A stretch of DNA of 64,000 bases, taken from the NCBI GenBank assembly GCA_964500895.1, contig CAZCQP010000007.1, positions 9,534 through 73,533 of the forward strand, read 5' to 3'. Every line of letters starts with the position of its first letter. The stretch's first letter is position 1. The DNA is from CAZCQP01 sp964500895. GTDB taxonomy: Bacteria; Bacillota; Clostridia; Lachnospirales; JAISER01. A model generated the notes under the pieces. That model made no database searches and had not been told where the DNA came from. It saw only the letters and a program-made list of their open reading frames with translations. The position numbers and the translations under genes were made by a program. Positions 50,854 through 59,540 of this stretch are shown in pieces.

Positions 50854-51966
50854 TTAATTGGTTATGGTTTGCTCCGTTTCTTTATCAAACACATGAATAC
50901 GGTTTATATCAATGGCAATTTGAATTTTGTCGTTTGCTTTGGCGGTAGAGCGGGGGTCTACCCGAGCGGTAATGGTTTGGCCGTTTAAGTTCAGGTACAG
51001 GAACACTTCTGCGCCCAACATTTCGGTTACTTCCACTTCCAGCTCCATAATGGAGTCTGGGGAAGAGGCCAGGAACACTTCTTCATCGTGCAAGTTTTCC
51101 GGCCGAATGCCCATAATGACGGTTTTGCCAATGTAGCCGCCGTCGACAACTGCCTTGGCTTTGGCTTCATTTAATTTAATTTTGGTGGAAGCAAAGGTTA
51201 AATACACCCCGGTATCATCTTTCATGGCCGTGGCTTCAATCATGTTCATTTGGGGTGAACCAATGAACCCAGCCACAAACACGTTATTAGGCTTGTGGTA
51301 AAGGTTTTGAGGGGAATCCACCTGCTGGATAAAACCATCCTTCATAACAACAATACGGGTACCTAACGTCATGGCCTCTGTTTGGTCGTGGGTTACATAG
51401 ATGAAAGTGGTTTGCAGCCGTTGATGCAACTTGGAAATTTCCGTTCGCATTTGCACACGAAGCTTGGCATCCAGGTTGGACAAAGGTTCGTCCATCAGGA
51501 ACACTTGTGGTTCACGAACGATGGCACGGCCCATGGCCACACGCTGCCTTTGCCCGCCAGACAAAGCTTTTGGGCGACGGTCCAACAAATGCTCAATATC
51601 CAAAATTTTGGCGGCTTCATGCACCCGCTTGTCAATTTCAGCTTTAGGGGTTTTTCTAAGTTTTAAGCCAAAGGCCATGTTATCGTAAACGGTCATATGC
51701 GGGTAAAGTGCATAATTTTGGAATACCATGGCGATGTCACGGTCTTTTGGCGCAACATCGTTCATTTGCCGGTCGCCTATGTAGAGGCTGCCTTCTGTAA
51801 TCTCTTCCAGGCCTGCAATCATGCGCAAGGTTGTGGACTTTCCGCAACCGGAAGGGCCAACAAAAATAATAAATTCTTTGTCTTGGATGTCTAAGTTAAA
51901 CGCTTGTACGGCAACAAAACCATTGGGATATTTTTTAACAACATTTTCTAATTTGACTCCCGACAT
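50854..51966 (-). CDS. ugpC: Sugar ABC importer ATPase, MsmX/UgpC/MalK type
   Basis: 370 residues. Walker A FVGPSGCGKSTT, Q-loop VFQNYALYPHMTV, signature ALSGGQRQRVAMGRAIV, Walker B FLMDEPLSNLD, H-loop YVTHDQTEAM. The C-terminal ~130 residues form the MalK-type regulatory OB fold (GIRPENLHDEE). No binding-protein or permease genes adjoin it, while both sugar importers in this window lack an ATPase, so it probably serves several transporters, as MsmX does in Bacillus. AGGAGG precedes the ATG. Confidence 0.94.
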   Translation of the reverse strand: MSGVKLENVVKKYPNGFVAVQAFNLDIQDKEFIIFVGPSGCGKSTTLRMIAGLEEITEGSLYIGDRQMNDVAPKDRDIAMVFQNYALYPHMTVYDNMAFGLKLRKTPKAEIDKRVHEAAKILDIEHLLDRRPKALSGGQRQRVAMGRAIVREPQVFLMDEPLSNLDAKLRVQMRTEISKLHQRLQTTFIYVTHDQTEAMTLGTRIVVMKDGFIQQVDSPQNLYHKPNNVFVAGFIGSPQMNMIEATAMKDDTGVYLTFASTKIKLNEAKAKAVVDGGYIGKTVIMGIRPENLHDEEVFLASSPDSIMELEVEVTEMLGAEVFLYLNLNGQTITARVDPRSTAKANDKIQIAIDINRIHVFDKETEQTITN

Positions 51967-52000
51967 GATCTAGAGGCCTCCTTATACTTGTAATGGAGAA

Positions 52001-52053
52001 ATTTTCGAATGAAAATCGAATTAATTGTATGGTTATGATACATGATTTTACAA
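52001..52053 (-). promoter_or_regulatory. Probable promoter and inverted repeat upstream of the ABC ATPase
   Basis: Minus-strand TTGTAA (52048-52053), 18-base spacer, TACAAT (52024-52029). The inverted repeat ATTTTC-GAAT-GAAAAT (52001-52016) lies at the expected start site and could be an operator. Rough match; inference. Confidence 0.45.
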
Positions 52054-52175
52054 AAAGTGGCTATGGCTCAATGTGACAAAACTAATATTACAGTTTTGTT
52101 ACATTTGTATAAGTGCATAACTGTAAACTATGTTTTACACAACATAACAATTTTTATAATGTATAAAATAAGGTA

Positions 52176-53042
52176 TTATGCAATGGAATTGAATCCCTCT
52201 CCCAGCACTTCCCGCACATCAGCCACAATAACAAAGGCGTTGGGGTCTTTTTCCCTAACCAAAGCTTTGATTTTAACAATTTCTTTGGTAGAAACCACAC
52301 AGAACAATACGTTCTTGTCTTTTCGGCTGAACATGCCTTGAGCCTTCAAACCGGTAACGCCCCGTTCTATTTCTTTCATAATAGCATCAGCAATGGTGTC
52401 TGCCTGCTCTGAAATGATAAAGGCCGCCTTGGCAAAAGACATGCCTTCTTGAATGGCATCAATCACCTTCACCGTAACAAACACAGCAATCAAGGCGTAC
52501 ATGCCACTCACCGGGCCAAAAACGAAAAAGCCCAGCGTAATGATGACAGCGTCCAGCACAAACATAATTTTAGAGATGGTGAAGTGAGGCAGCATTAAAA
52601 CGTGAATCAAGCTGGCTGCGGTGTCTGTGCCCCCGGTGGTGGCCATGCATAAAAAGATCATGGCAAGCCCCACGCCACCCACCACGCCGCCAAAGACTGA
52701 CACCAGCACCAGGTCGGTGGTTTCAAAGGGGGGAAGCAGGGCGGTCACATAAAGCAAAAGGGTTAAAGCCACCGTTGCAAACACCGTCTTTTTAAGTTCT
52801 TTAAACCCAAATACTTTAAACCCAATGCCGAACAGGGGAATGTTGGCCAGTACATTGGTGAGCCAAATGGGGATTGCAAAGCCTAATTTGGCTGATACGG
52901 TTTCAATGATGATGGCCAGGCCAGTCACACCGCCTACCACCATGCCACTGGGGCCAAAAAACATGGTCACGCTTAAAGCCAGCAAAAAAGCCCCAACCGT
53001 CATCATCACATAGGACATCCAAGGGTGCCGGTATAAATACAT
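52176..53042 (-). CDS. YitT-family membrane protein
   Basis: ~288 residues: five or six membrane helices in the first ~195 residues (FGPSGMVVGGVTGLAIIIET; GGTDTAASLIHV) and a C-terminal soluble DUF2179 domain (~205-285; KAAFIISEQADTIADAIMKE; NAFVIVADVREVLGEGF). YitT-type proteins are widespread in Bacillota and their transport role is not settled. The ATG at 53042 has AAGGTGA 4-5 bases ahead and lies 4 bases after tagA. Confidence 0.92.
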   Translation of the reverse strand: MYLYRHPWMSYVMMTVGAFLLALSVTMFFGPSGMVVGGVTGLAIIIETVSAKLGFAIPIWLTNVLANIPLFGIGFKVFGFKELKKTVFATVALTLLLYVTALLPPFETTDLVLVSVFGGVVGGVGLAMIFLCMATTGGTDTAASLIHVLMLPHFTISKIMFVLDAVIITLGFFVFGPVSGMYALIAVFVTVKVIDAIQEGMSFAKAAFIISEQADTIADAIMKEIERGVTGLKAQGMFSRKDKNVLFCVVSTKEIVKIKALVREKDPNAFVIVADVREVLGEGFNSIA

Positions 53043-53046
53043 TTTA

Positions 53047-53769
53047 TCACCTTTCCTTCTTAACAATAACGTAAAGCATAAACAGCGGCAATTGAAGCAT
53101 ACGGCCAATCCTTTGGGGTTGCTTTAAAAGCCGGTACAGCCATTCCAGCCCTAGTTTCTGAAACAACCGTGGTGCCCGCTTCACAGTTCCTGCCAACACG
53201 TCCAGCGTACCGCCAACCCCCATCAAAAGCCGCACCGGCAATTGATTACAATGGGTGGCAATCCACTTTTCCTGTTTGGGAAAGCCTAGCCCTGCCAGCA
53301 AAATGTCCGGGCGCAAACGTTGGATGTCCTCTACAATTAATTGTTCCGCATTGGTGTCAAAATATCCATGGTGAAACCCAACCACTGTCACACCCGGGTA
53401 TTGGGCTTCAATGCGCTTTTTGGCTAAAGGGCAAACCTGGGGAGCACCGCCCAGCAAATAAACAGTCATGGGTCTTGTTGCGGCTTGCTTGAACAAAGCC
53501 TGCACCAAGTCGCACCCAGCCACCCGCTCTTTCATTTTTAATTTAGTAAAACGGGAGGCCAAAACCACCCCAATGCCATCGGGCACTACCAAGCTGCCGT
53601 TCTTTAATGTTTCCATAAACTGTGGGTCTTTTTGGGCTGCCATAATCATTTCCGGGTTGGGGGTGTAGCAGGTGTGTGGGCGCTCCTCATTCAAAAAGGC
53701 CAGCAGGGTGTTTAAGGCCTCTTGAAACGTACAGGTATGCACCGGCACACCTAAAATAAGGGTTTGCAT
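53047..53769 (-). CDS. tagA: WecG/TagA/CpsF glycosyltransferase
   Basis: Adds a second sugar (ManNAc in TagA) to undecaprenyl-PP-GlcNAc, after TagO. 240 residues. Family traits: TPNPEMIMAAQKD, VPDGIGVVLASR, VYLLGGAPQV, LLAGLGFPKQEKWI and GVGGTLDVLAGTVKRAP. The ATG at 53769 has GAGG 10 bases ahead. It is the first gene of a tagA-yitT unit divergent from the LtaS-like gene. The exact sugar is not provable here. Confidence 0.93.
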   Translation of the reverse strand: MQTLILGVPVHTCTFQEALNTLLAFLNEERPHTCYTPNPEMIMAAQKDPQFMETLKNGSLVVPDGIGVVLASRFTKLKMKERVAGCDLVQALFKQAATRPMTVYLLGGAPQVCPLAKKRIEAQYPGVTVVGFHHGYFDTNAEQLIVEDIQRLRPDILLAGLGFPKQEKWIATHCNQLPVRLLMGVGGTLDVLAGTVKRAPRLFQKLGLEWLYRLLKQPQRIGRMLQLPLFMLYVIVKKER

Positions 53770-53785
53770 CAATCCAATTCCTCTC

Positions 53786-53814
53786 TTTACATTTACAATG
53801 GAATCAAGTAATAT
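53786..53814 (+). promoter_or_regulatory. Promoter of the LtaS-like gene
   Basis: TTTACA (53786-53791), 17-base spacer, TAATAT (53809-53814), 45 bases before the TTG start. Confidence 0.6.
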
Positions 53815-53858
53815 ATTCTACATTAATTTTAACGAAAAGTACAGAGGGATGTTGCGAC

Positions 53859-55724
53859 TTGAATTTAAAACTTTCAAAAAAAGAAATACGCCTGAATCTA
53901 AGCCTGCCCGTATGTTTTTTACTTCTTTTGCTAGCGTCGTTGGCGCTGGAAGCAGCCATGTTCTTTATTCAAATTAACGGCTGGCTGGAAGTTTTAAAGT
54001 GTGTGAGTGAAAGCCGTGGATTGTTACTTTTACTTAATTTTTTGCCTATTTTCTTACCTATGCTCTTTTTGTTTTTTGTGTCTGGTAACCTGGTGTTTTC
54101 TGCGGGTACAGTAGGGGTTGTGGTGATGGTGCTGTCCGTGGCCAACCGGTTTAAAATGGCGTACCGTTTCGCCCCGTTAATGCCCTGGGATTTTATGCTG
54201 GGGGGCGAAGTGCTGGGCATTGCTAAAAGTTTCGGGCCGAAGATGCTGTTTGCGGTGGTTTTTGGCCTGTTATTGGTAATTATTGCCTGGGTTGTGGTGT
54301 TTTTAGTGGTGAAACACAAGCCCCTGCCACTTACCTGGCGGGTAGTGGGGGGGCTGGTTTTGCTTTGCTCTATGGCATTGGTGAACAACACACTGCTTTC
54401 CAATAGAGCCATTAACCGGGAACTTTTAGTTATTGGCAATGTACTGAACCCTTTAAACCAGTTTAACGCCAAAGGTTTTGTTTATCAGTTTATATACACC
54501 TGGAACACCGAAAAAATAACCAAACCCCAAGGCTATGACGAACAGCGTATTGAAGCGGTCATGGCTGAATATGCACCGGCGGATGACACCGATGCAAACC
54601 AGAAGTCTCCCCACTTGTTTTTAATATTAGGTGAAGCGTTTACAGAAATGCCCCTTAGCCCGGTTTTAAGCTTCCAGGGCTACGACGACCCGTTACGCAA
54701 CTACAAAACCATTAAAGCAGAATCGGCGGCAGGAAACCTGATTGTGGCCAATGTGGGGGGTGGAACGGCAGACACAGAGTTTGATATGCTCACAGGCATT
54801 AACGTCCGCCAGTTCCGCCGGGTGCCTTATGGCAACTTGCTCATTACCAAGCCCCAAAACGCCATGCCCCGTGTGTTAAGTGAATTGGGCTACAGCACCC
54901 ATGCCACCCATTTGGGTTACCCTTGGTTTTACAACCGGCAAAATGTGTTTCCCTATTTGGGCTTTGATCAGTTTACCTCTGTGAGTGATATTGACAATCT
55001 GGTGGAAAAGGGCATGTACGCCCGGGAAGATTTAACCTATGACCGGGTGATGGAGGATTTTAACACCCATGTGGCCCAAAACCCCAATAACCCTTTATTC
55101 AGCTTTGTTATCACCATTCAAAATCACGGCCCGTACCCAGACAAGTATGGCACAGACGTGGCCCAAAACTTTAACAGCACGGTCAATTTCAGCCCGGAAG
55201 ATGTCAATGCCTTGTCCAACTACTTTTTGGGCATGGTGGACATGGACCGGGAATTGGGGCGGTTTATTGATGCTTTTCGTGAATCGCCTGAGCCTGTGGT
55301 GGTGGCTTATTTCGGCGACCATCTCCCTCTGCTTAGCCAGGATGTTTACGATGCCTTGCTGCCCAAAGATGGGGAAGGTGTTTTGGCAAAAGATTTGGCT
55401 ATGAACAGAACCCCTTATTTTGTGTGGGCCAACGATGCCGCCAAAGCAGTGGTGGGGGACAGTGCGGAAATGCTTCAAAACCAGGAAATGTCGGCCTTTT
55501 ACTTTGGTGCGGCGTTGTTGGATTATTTAGGCTACAATGAAGCCGAGCCATTTTTTACCTACATTAATAAGATGCGTCGTGAAGCACCGGTGGTGCTGGA
55601 AAATACATTCATTACCCCAGACGGCATAAGCCATGAAAAAAACGGCCCGGCCGGGGAGGGCGGCCAAGCCGTTGAAACCATCAATTTATACGAACAATGG
55701 GCGTATTACAGGCTGTATCATTAA
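53859..55724 (+). CDS. LtaS-like membrane sulfatase-fold phosphotransferase
   Basis: 621 residues. Five hydrophobic segments in the first ~175 residues, then an extracellular alkaline-phosphatase-superfamily domain: LFLILGEAFTEM (metal Glu), VANVGGGTADTEFDML with the catalytic Thr, THLGYPWFYNR, TIQNHGPYPDKYG and VVAYFGDHLPLL (Asp-His metal ligands). LtaS polymerises glycerol phosphate from phosphatidylglycerol to lipoteichoic acid; related proteins transfer other head groups. Start is the TTG at 53859 with GAGGG 10 bases ahead. Which substrate it uses is uncertain. Confidence 0.9.
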   Translation: MNLKLSKKEIRLNLSLPVCFLLLLLASLALEAAMFFIQINGWLEVLKCVSESRGLLLLLNFLPIFLPMLFLFFVSGNLVFSAGTVGVVVMVLSVANRFKMAYRFAPLMPWDFMLGGEVLGIAKSFGPKMLFAVVFGLLLVIIAWVVVFLVVKHKPLPLTWRVVGGLVLLCSMALVNNTLLSNRAINRELLVIGNVLNPLNQFNAKGFVYQFIYTWNTEKITKPQGYDEQRIEAVMAEYAPADDTDANQKSPHLFLILGEAFTEMPLSPVLSFQGYDDPLRNYKTIKAESAAGNLIVANVGGGTADTEFDMLTGINVRQFRRVPYGNLLITKPQNAMPRVLSELGYSTHATHLGYPWFYNRQNVFPYLGFDQFTSVSDIDNLVEKGMYAREDLTYDRVMEDFNTHVAQNPNNPLFSFVITIQNHGPYPDKYGTDVAQNFNSTVNFSPEDVNALSNYFLGMVDMDRELGRFIDAFRESPEPVVVAYFGDHLPLLSQDVYDALLPKDGEGVLAKDLAMNRTPYFVWANDAAKAVVGDSAEMLQNQEMSAFYFGAALLDYLGYNEAEPFFTYINKMRREAPVVLENTFITPDGISHEKNGPAGEGGQAVETINLYEQWAYYRLYH

Positions 55725-55744
55725 TTGTTAAGCCACTAAAATTG

Positions 55745-57478
55745 TTAAGCCACTAAGGCATTAAATTCTTCTTCATTTAAGCTTTCTTTTTCCAAGAGAG
55801 CCCGGACAACGGCATCCAGCTGGTCTTTCCGGGCTTTAAGTATGTCCATGGCAGCCGCATATAAACTGTCCAGCAGTTGGCGGCATTCTTTGTTTAGCTG
55901 GGCGGTATCGCCCATGCGGCTCACGGTTAGCAGGCCGTTTTCTTCGCCCATGCCGTATTTGCCAATGAGCTGCATGGCCATAGCTGTAGCTTTTTCCAGG
56001 TCATTCACCGCACCGGTGGTTACGTTATCTTCCCCCAGCATCAACGCTTCGGCAGCCCGTCCGCCCAGGTACATCATAATTTGCCCTTTTAATTCCTGTT
56101 TGGTGTAGTACGCTTTTTCCGCCGGAATGTGGACGCAAAAACCGCCCGCCCCTTTGGTGCTGGGAATGATGGTGATTTTAGCAATGGCGTTGTCCGGGGT
56201 GGTCACTTTCCCCACCAGGGCATGACCGGCCTCGTGAATGGCCGTGACCCTGCGCTCTTTTTCAAATGTTGCCCGGCGGTTTTTCTTTTCACTGCCAGCC
56301 AGCAGGGTGTAGTAGGCTTTGTCTAAGTCGGCTTTATCAATCACATTTTTATCGGCTTTTGCGCTTAAAATGGCAGCCTCGTTTAATAAGTTTTCCAGCA
56401 TGGCACCGCTGAAATATACGGTTTCCTTGGCTAGTGCTTCTAGGGAAACATCTGTGGACAGGGGCTTGTTTTTGGCATGGTAAGCCAAAATGGAAGCACG
56501 GGCGTGTACGTCTGGCAAACCGATTTCCACCTGCCTGTCGAAACGGCCGGGGCGGAGCAGGGCATCGTCCAGTGTGTCTGGCCGGTTGGTGGCCGCAATC
56601 ACAATGACCCCTTCACCAGTGGAAAAGCCAGACATTTCCGTTAACAAAGCATTCAGGGTTTGGTCACGTTCATCTTGCCCGCCGGAAGTTTCCCGGCTGC
56701 TTCTTTTTTTACCCAACGCATCAATTTCGTCTATAAAAATCACCGCACGGCCTTTTTCACGGGCTTTCTTAAAGAGGGAACGAATGCGTCCGGCCCCAAC
56801 CCCTACGTACATTTGCACAAAGTCCGAGCCGCTCACGGCATAAAAAGGCACACCAGCTTCTCCGGCTACGGCTTTGGCCATTAATGTTTTGCCTGTGCCG
56901 GGCGGGCCGTAAAACAAAATGCCTCTGGGCACTCTGGCTCCGTACTGGGCATATTTTTGCGGGTTTTTAATAAAGTCTACGATGTCTGCCACACTTTCTT
57001 TGGCTTCCTCGTTTCCCGCTACATGGTGAAAGGAAAGAGCGTGCTGGAGGTTTTCCGAAACGTCACAAAGTTCTAAAGCCATGGCTTGCTTTGCGCCGGT
57101 TCTGCCGGAAAAACGGGAAATTAAATACACCATGCCCACAACAAAAGCGGCTGCTGCTAATGCTTTGGCTGCGCTGTTGGCACTGTTTGCGCCGCTTTCT
57201 TTCACGTCTACCCCGGCTAACAGCAGGGTTTCTTTTAAATGGGGTAAGCGGGGATTGTGGGTGGTGTAAGGGGTGCTATCGTTTTGTAGTGTGAAAGCCA
57301 TGTTTGGGCTGTCGGTGAGGGTGGTTTGGGCCACTTGTCCCGTATGTACATAGTCTAAAAAAGCGGTGTAAGAGACTTGAACCGGTGCGTCTTTTCCCCC
57401 TGAAAGTGCTGCGGCTACAAAAGCGGCAAAAAGTAAGCACAAAGCCAGTGCCGCCGGAATGTTTTGTTTTTTCATCAT
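55745..57478 (-). CDS. ftsH: Divergent FtsH-type membrane AAA+ metalloprotease
   Basis: 577 residues, slightly short for FtsH. Two membrane helices (~7-24 and ~95-115) flank a small extracytoplasmic domain. AAA module: LFYGPPGTGKTLMAKA, IFIDEIDALGKKR, AATNRPDTLDDALLRPGRFD. Protease: TAIHEAGHALVGK (HExxH) and NDLEKATAM. The pore loop reads MYVGVGAGR where MFVGVGASR is usual. Degrades membrane and short-lived proteins. ATG 57478; further in-frame upstream codons run into noncoding sequence. A TATAAT (57513-57518, minus) lies upstream. No tilS-hpt neighbours, so it may be a second FtsH. Confidence 0.92.
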   Translation of the reverse strand: MMKKQNIPAALALCLLFAAFVAAALSGGKDAPVQVSYTAFLDYVHTGQVAQTTLTDSPNMAFTLQNDSTPYTTHNPRLPHLKETLLLAGVDVKESGANSANSAAKALAAAAFVVGMVYLISRFSGRTGAKQAMALELCDVSENLQHALSFHHVAGNEEAKESVADIVDFIKNPQKYAQYGARVPRGILFYGPPGTGKTLMAKAVAGEAGVPFYAVSGSDFVQMYVGVGAGRIRSLFKKAREKGRAVIFIDEIDALGKKRSSRETSGGQDERDQTLNALLTEMSGFSTGEGVIVIAATNRPDTLDDALLRPGRFDRQVEIGLPDVHARASILAYHAKNKPLSTDVSLEALAKETVYFSGAMLENLLNEAAILSAKADKNVIDKADLDKAYYTLLAGSEKKNRRATFEKERRVTAIHEAGHALVGKVTTPDNAIAKITIIPSTKGAGGFCVHIPAEKAYYTKQELKGQIMMYLGGRAAEALMLGEDNVTTGAVNDLEKATAMAMQLIGKYGMGEENGLLTVSRMGDTAQLNKECRQLLDSLYAAAMDILKARKDQLDAVVRALLEKESLNEEEFNALVA

Positions 57479-57579
57479 GTATTCAAGAAGCCTCCCTCCA
57501 TTTATTGTTCTTATTATAACGGAGCGGAAGCGGACTTGCACCAAACAACTTTTGGTAACTGATAACGCTAATTGAAGCA

Positions 57580-57713
57580 AAGAAAAAAAGCAACCGCCGG
57601 TTGCCCTTTTTCTTTCATAAAGAGAAGGTATTTTTATGGGGCTTACAGAATTGGCTACAATTTGGGGGAAGTAGCCTACCGTAAGGTGTGAAAATATTGG
57701 GGGGATTTTCACA
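57580..57713 (-). ncRNA. Candidate trans-acting small RNA with C-rich loops
   Basis: Minus-strand TATAAT (57720-57725) with an extended TGC in front would start an RNA near 57713. It contains: hairpin 1, 11-bp stem (57705-57715/57684-57694) with loop CCCCCCAATA-like; hairpin 2, 6-bp stem (57671-57676/57653-57658) with a CCCCC-containing loop; and a terminator stem (57599-57604/57590-57595) followed by seven T. No gene on the minus strand otherwise ends at this terminator. C-rich loops of this kind pair with ribosome binding sites in RsaE-like RNAs of Bacillota. No family identified; expression is inferred. Confidence 0.6.
57590..57610. terminator. Terminator stem of the candidate small RNA
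   Basis: GCAACC (57590-57595) and GGTTGC (57599-57604) with a 3-base loop, extended by wobble and A-T pairs; T runs on both strands. It lies between the ftsH promoter and the small RNA. Confidence 0.8.
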
Positions 57714-57716
57714 CCA

Positions 57717-57728
57717 CGTATTATAGCA
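57717..57728 (-). promoter_or_regulatory. Extended -10 promoter of the candidate small RNA
   Basis: TGCTATAAT on the minus strand (57720-57728) is a full extended -10; the -35 is poor, as tolerated with this element. Directly upstream of hairpin 1. Confidence 0.6.
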
Positions 57729-57842
57729 GATTCCATTTTAAAAGTGTGCATAAACTTGTTAAAAATTAAACAATAATTTTTATACATTTTTTTAAAATTT
57801 ATATGGCGCCTCACACTGTATATGATTTATATACAAAAATAG

Positions 57843-57971
57843 CAAGTGCAATCCTAAATTTTTACAAACGTCTATGCAGGTTGCAAAAGCGGCCAAAGAT
57901 GGCTGTTTTACGGGCTTTTGTAAAGGTATTGTAAAATTTGCACTTGACAAAATGGAAAAAAATAGTATTAT
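57843..57971 (+). promoter_or_regulatory. Promoter and distant inverted repeats of the second sugar operon
   Basis: TTGACA (57944-57949), 16-base spacer, TATTAT (57966-57971). The perfect 9-bp inverted pair CAAGTGCAA (57843-57851) / TTGCACTTG (57938-57946) is ~86 bases apart, the second copy overlapping the -35. This geometry fits repression by looping, but no regulator gene is adjacent. The leader to the start codon is ~190 bases and shows no riboswitch I recognise. Confidence 0.55.
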
Positions 57972-58164
57972 TGATTTATAAATGCTAGTGTTTTATCCTG
58001 TGAAACTATTTAACTTGCCTAATGATGCACAATCTGCCCATGCGTGTTTTAGATATGATGTATAAACACTTGCTGGGCGGTTTGCAATTTTGCGTGAAAA
58101 TCTGAATTCGATTTCTCTAAAGAACCGGATATGCGCAAAAATATATTACAAGGAGGAATTTTAC

Positions 58165-59466
58165 ATGAAGAAACGCTTCTTATCTTTAACAGTCGCATGT
58201 GTTTTAGGGGCATCTGTGCTCTTAGCAGGGTGCGGAGGCTCCACTGCCCAGCCGGCAGCATCCCCAGAGGCTGCTCCTGAAGCCGAAGGCCAGGCTGCAC
58301 CAGAAGCCACCGGCGAAAAAGTGCAGTTGGTGATGGGCTCCTGGCGTGCAGACGACGTGGCCCAAATGACGGCCTTCATTGCCGAGTATGAAAAAGCAAA
58401 CCCCAACGTAACCATTAAGTTTGACCCCACCAACCCTGTGGACTACAACGCCGCATTGCGTGTGTCCCTGGAAAACGGCACAGGCCCAGACTTGATGTAT
58501 GCCCGTTCTTTTGCAACCGGCCGTGAGCTTTTTGACGCAGGCTATTTTGCAGACATTTCCGATATGGCAGCCTTGAAAGAAAACTTCTCTGAAACCAATC
58601 TTGCACCCTGGCAAAGCGCAGACGGCAAATCTTACGCCGTACCGTTCATTGCCGTTTCCCATGGCGTTTACTACAACAAAGACATTTTCGCTCAAAACAA
58701 CTTATCCGTACCCACCACCTGGGATGAATTTATGACCGTTTGCAAAACTTTAAAAGACAACGGCGTAACCCCTCTGGCTAACGGCGTGGCAGAAGAATGG
58801 GACATTCTTGAAACTTTCTTCTTAGGAATGCTGCCCAACTACGTTGGTGGGGCAGACCAACGTGCTTTATATGAAAACGGCACCAAAAAGCTGAACGATG
58901 AAACCTTTGTGCAAGCTTACACCGATATGGCAAGCGTGGCCCAATATTTACCGGAAAGCTTTGAAGCTGTTACATACAACGACAGCCAAGTGCTGTTCAA
59001 CACCCAAAGTGCCGCCATGTTTGTGGATGGTTCCTGGACATTAGGCGTTTACGCCGATGCACCTTTTGAATGGGGCATTTTCCCGGTTCCTGCAAGAAAT
59101 GCCGCAGACACAGGCGTTTGCTTCCACTCTGACGCAGGTATGGCCATGAACGCTGCCACCAAATATCCAGAAGAATGTAAAGCATTCCTTGAATGGCTGT
59201 GCACCCAAGAAGGCGCAACTGTATCCGCTGCCAACATGCCTACCGGGTTCTTCCCAATGAGCAACCACCCTGTTACCTTAGATAACGCACAAGCCAACGA
59301 GTTCTTAGCCATGAACGAAGGCAGAGTGACCGATTCCCGTTTTGTATGGCCAAACCTCATTTACCTGTATGATGTGATGGATCAAGCCGTTATTTCTGTA
59401 CTGAAAGGTACCAGCACACCGCAAGAAGCTGCCGACAGTGTGGCTGCTGAATACAAACCGCAATAA
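58165..59466 (+). CDS. ABC importer sugar-binding lipoprotein (second operon)
   Basis: ~433 residues, family 1 solute-binding protein. Lipoprotein signal ending at LLAGC, then a Pro/Ala/Glu linker. Fold landmarks: MTAFIAEYEKANPNVTIKF, GTGPDLMYARSFATGRELFD, VPFIAVSHGVYYNKDIF, TTWDEFMTVCKTL and AAMFVDGSWTLGVYA. The ATG at 58165 is chosen for AAGGAGG 9-10 bases ahead; longer readings cover untranslated leader. Ligand unknown, perhaps an amino sugar given the downstream deacetylase. Confidence 0.93.
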   Translation: MKKRFLSLTVACVLGASVLLAGCGGSTAQPAASPEAAPEAEGQAAPEATGEKVQLVMGSWRADDVAQMTAFIAEYEKANPNVTIKFDPTNPVDYNAALRVSLENGTGPDLMYARSFATGRELFDAGYFADISDMAALKENFSETNLAPWQSADGKSYAVPFIAVSHGVYYNKDIFAQNNLSVPTTWDEFMTVCKTLKDNGVTPLANGVAEEWDILETFFLGMLPNYVGGADQRALYENGTKKLNDETFVQAYTDMASVAQYLPESFEAVTYNDSQVLFNTQSAAMFVDGSWTLGVYADAPFEWGIFPVPARNAADTGVCFHSDAGMAMNAATKYPEECKAFLEWLCTQEGATVSAANMPTGFFPMSNHPVTLDNAQANEFLAMNEGRVTDSRFVWPNLIYLYDVMDQAVISVLKGTSTPQEAADSVAAEYKPQ

Positions 59467-59487
59467 TTTTGACTTTTGTGCTTAATC

Positions 59488-59517
59488 ATATGCGGGGCGC
59501 TGGTGCGCCCCGCATAT
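59488..59517 (+). terminator. Intercistronic hairpin after the second sugar-binding gene
   Basis: Perfect 13-bp GC-rich arms (59488-59500, 59505-59517), 4-base loop, weak T run after. It parallels the hairpins at 18569 and 45670. Confidence 0.8.
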
Positions 59518-59540
59518 ATTCTTGCTAAGGTGGTGTGCGG

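Noticed and set aside
57479..57814. N-terminal extension of ftsH
   Set aside because: It would run through the -10 element, the terminator and the small RNA; FtsH normally begins a few residues before the first membrane helix.
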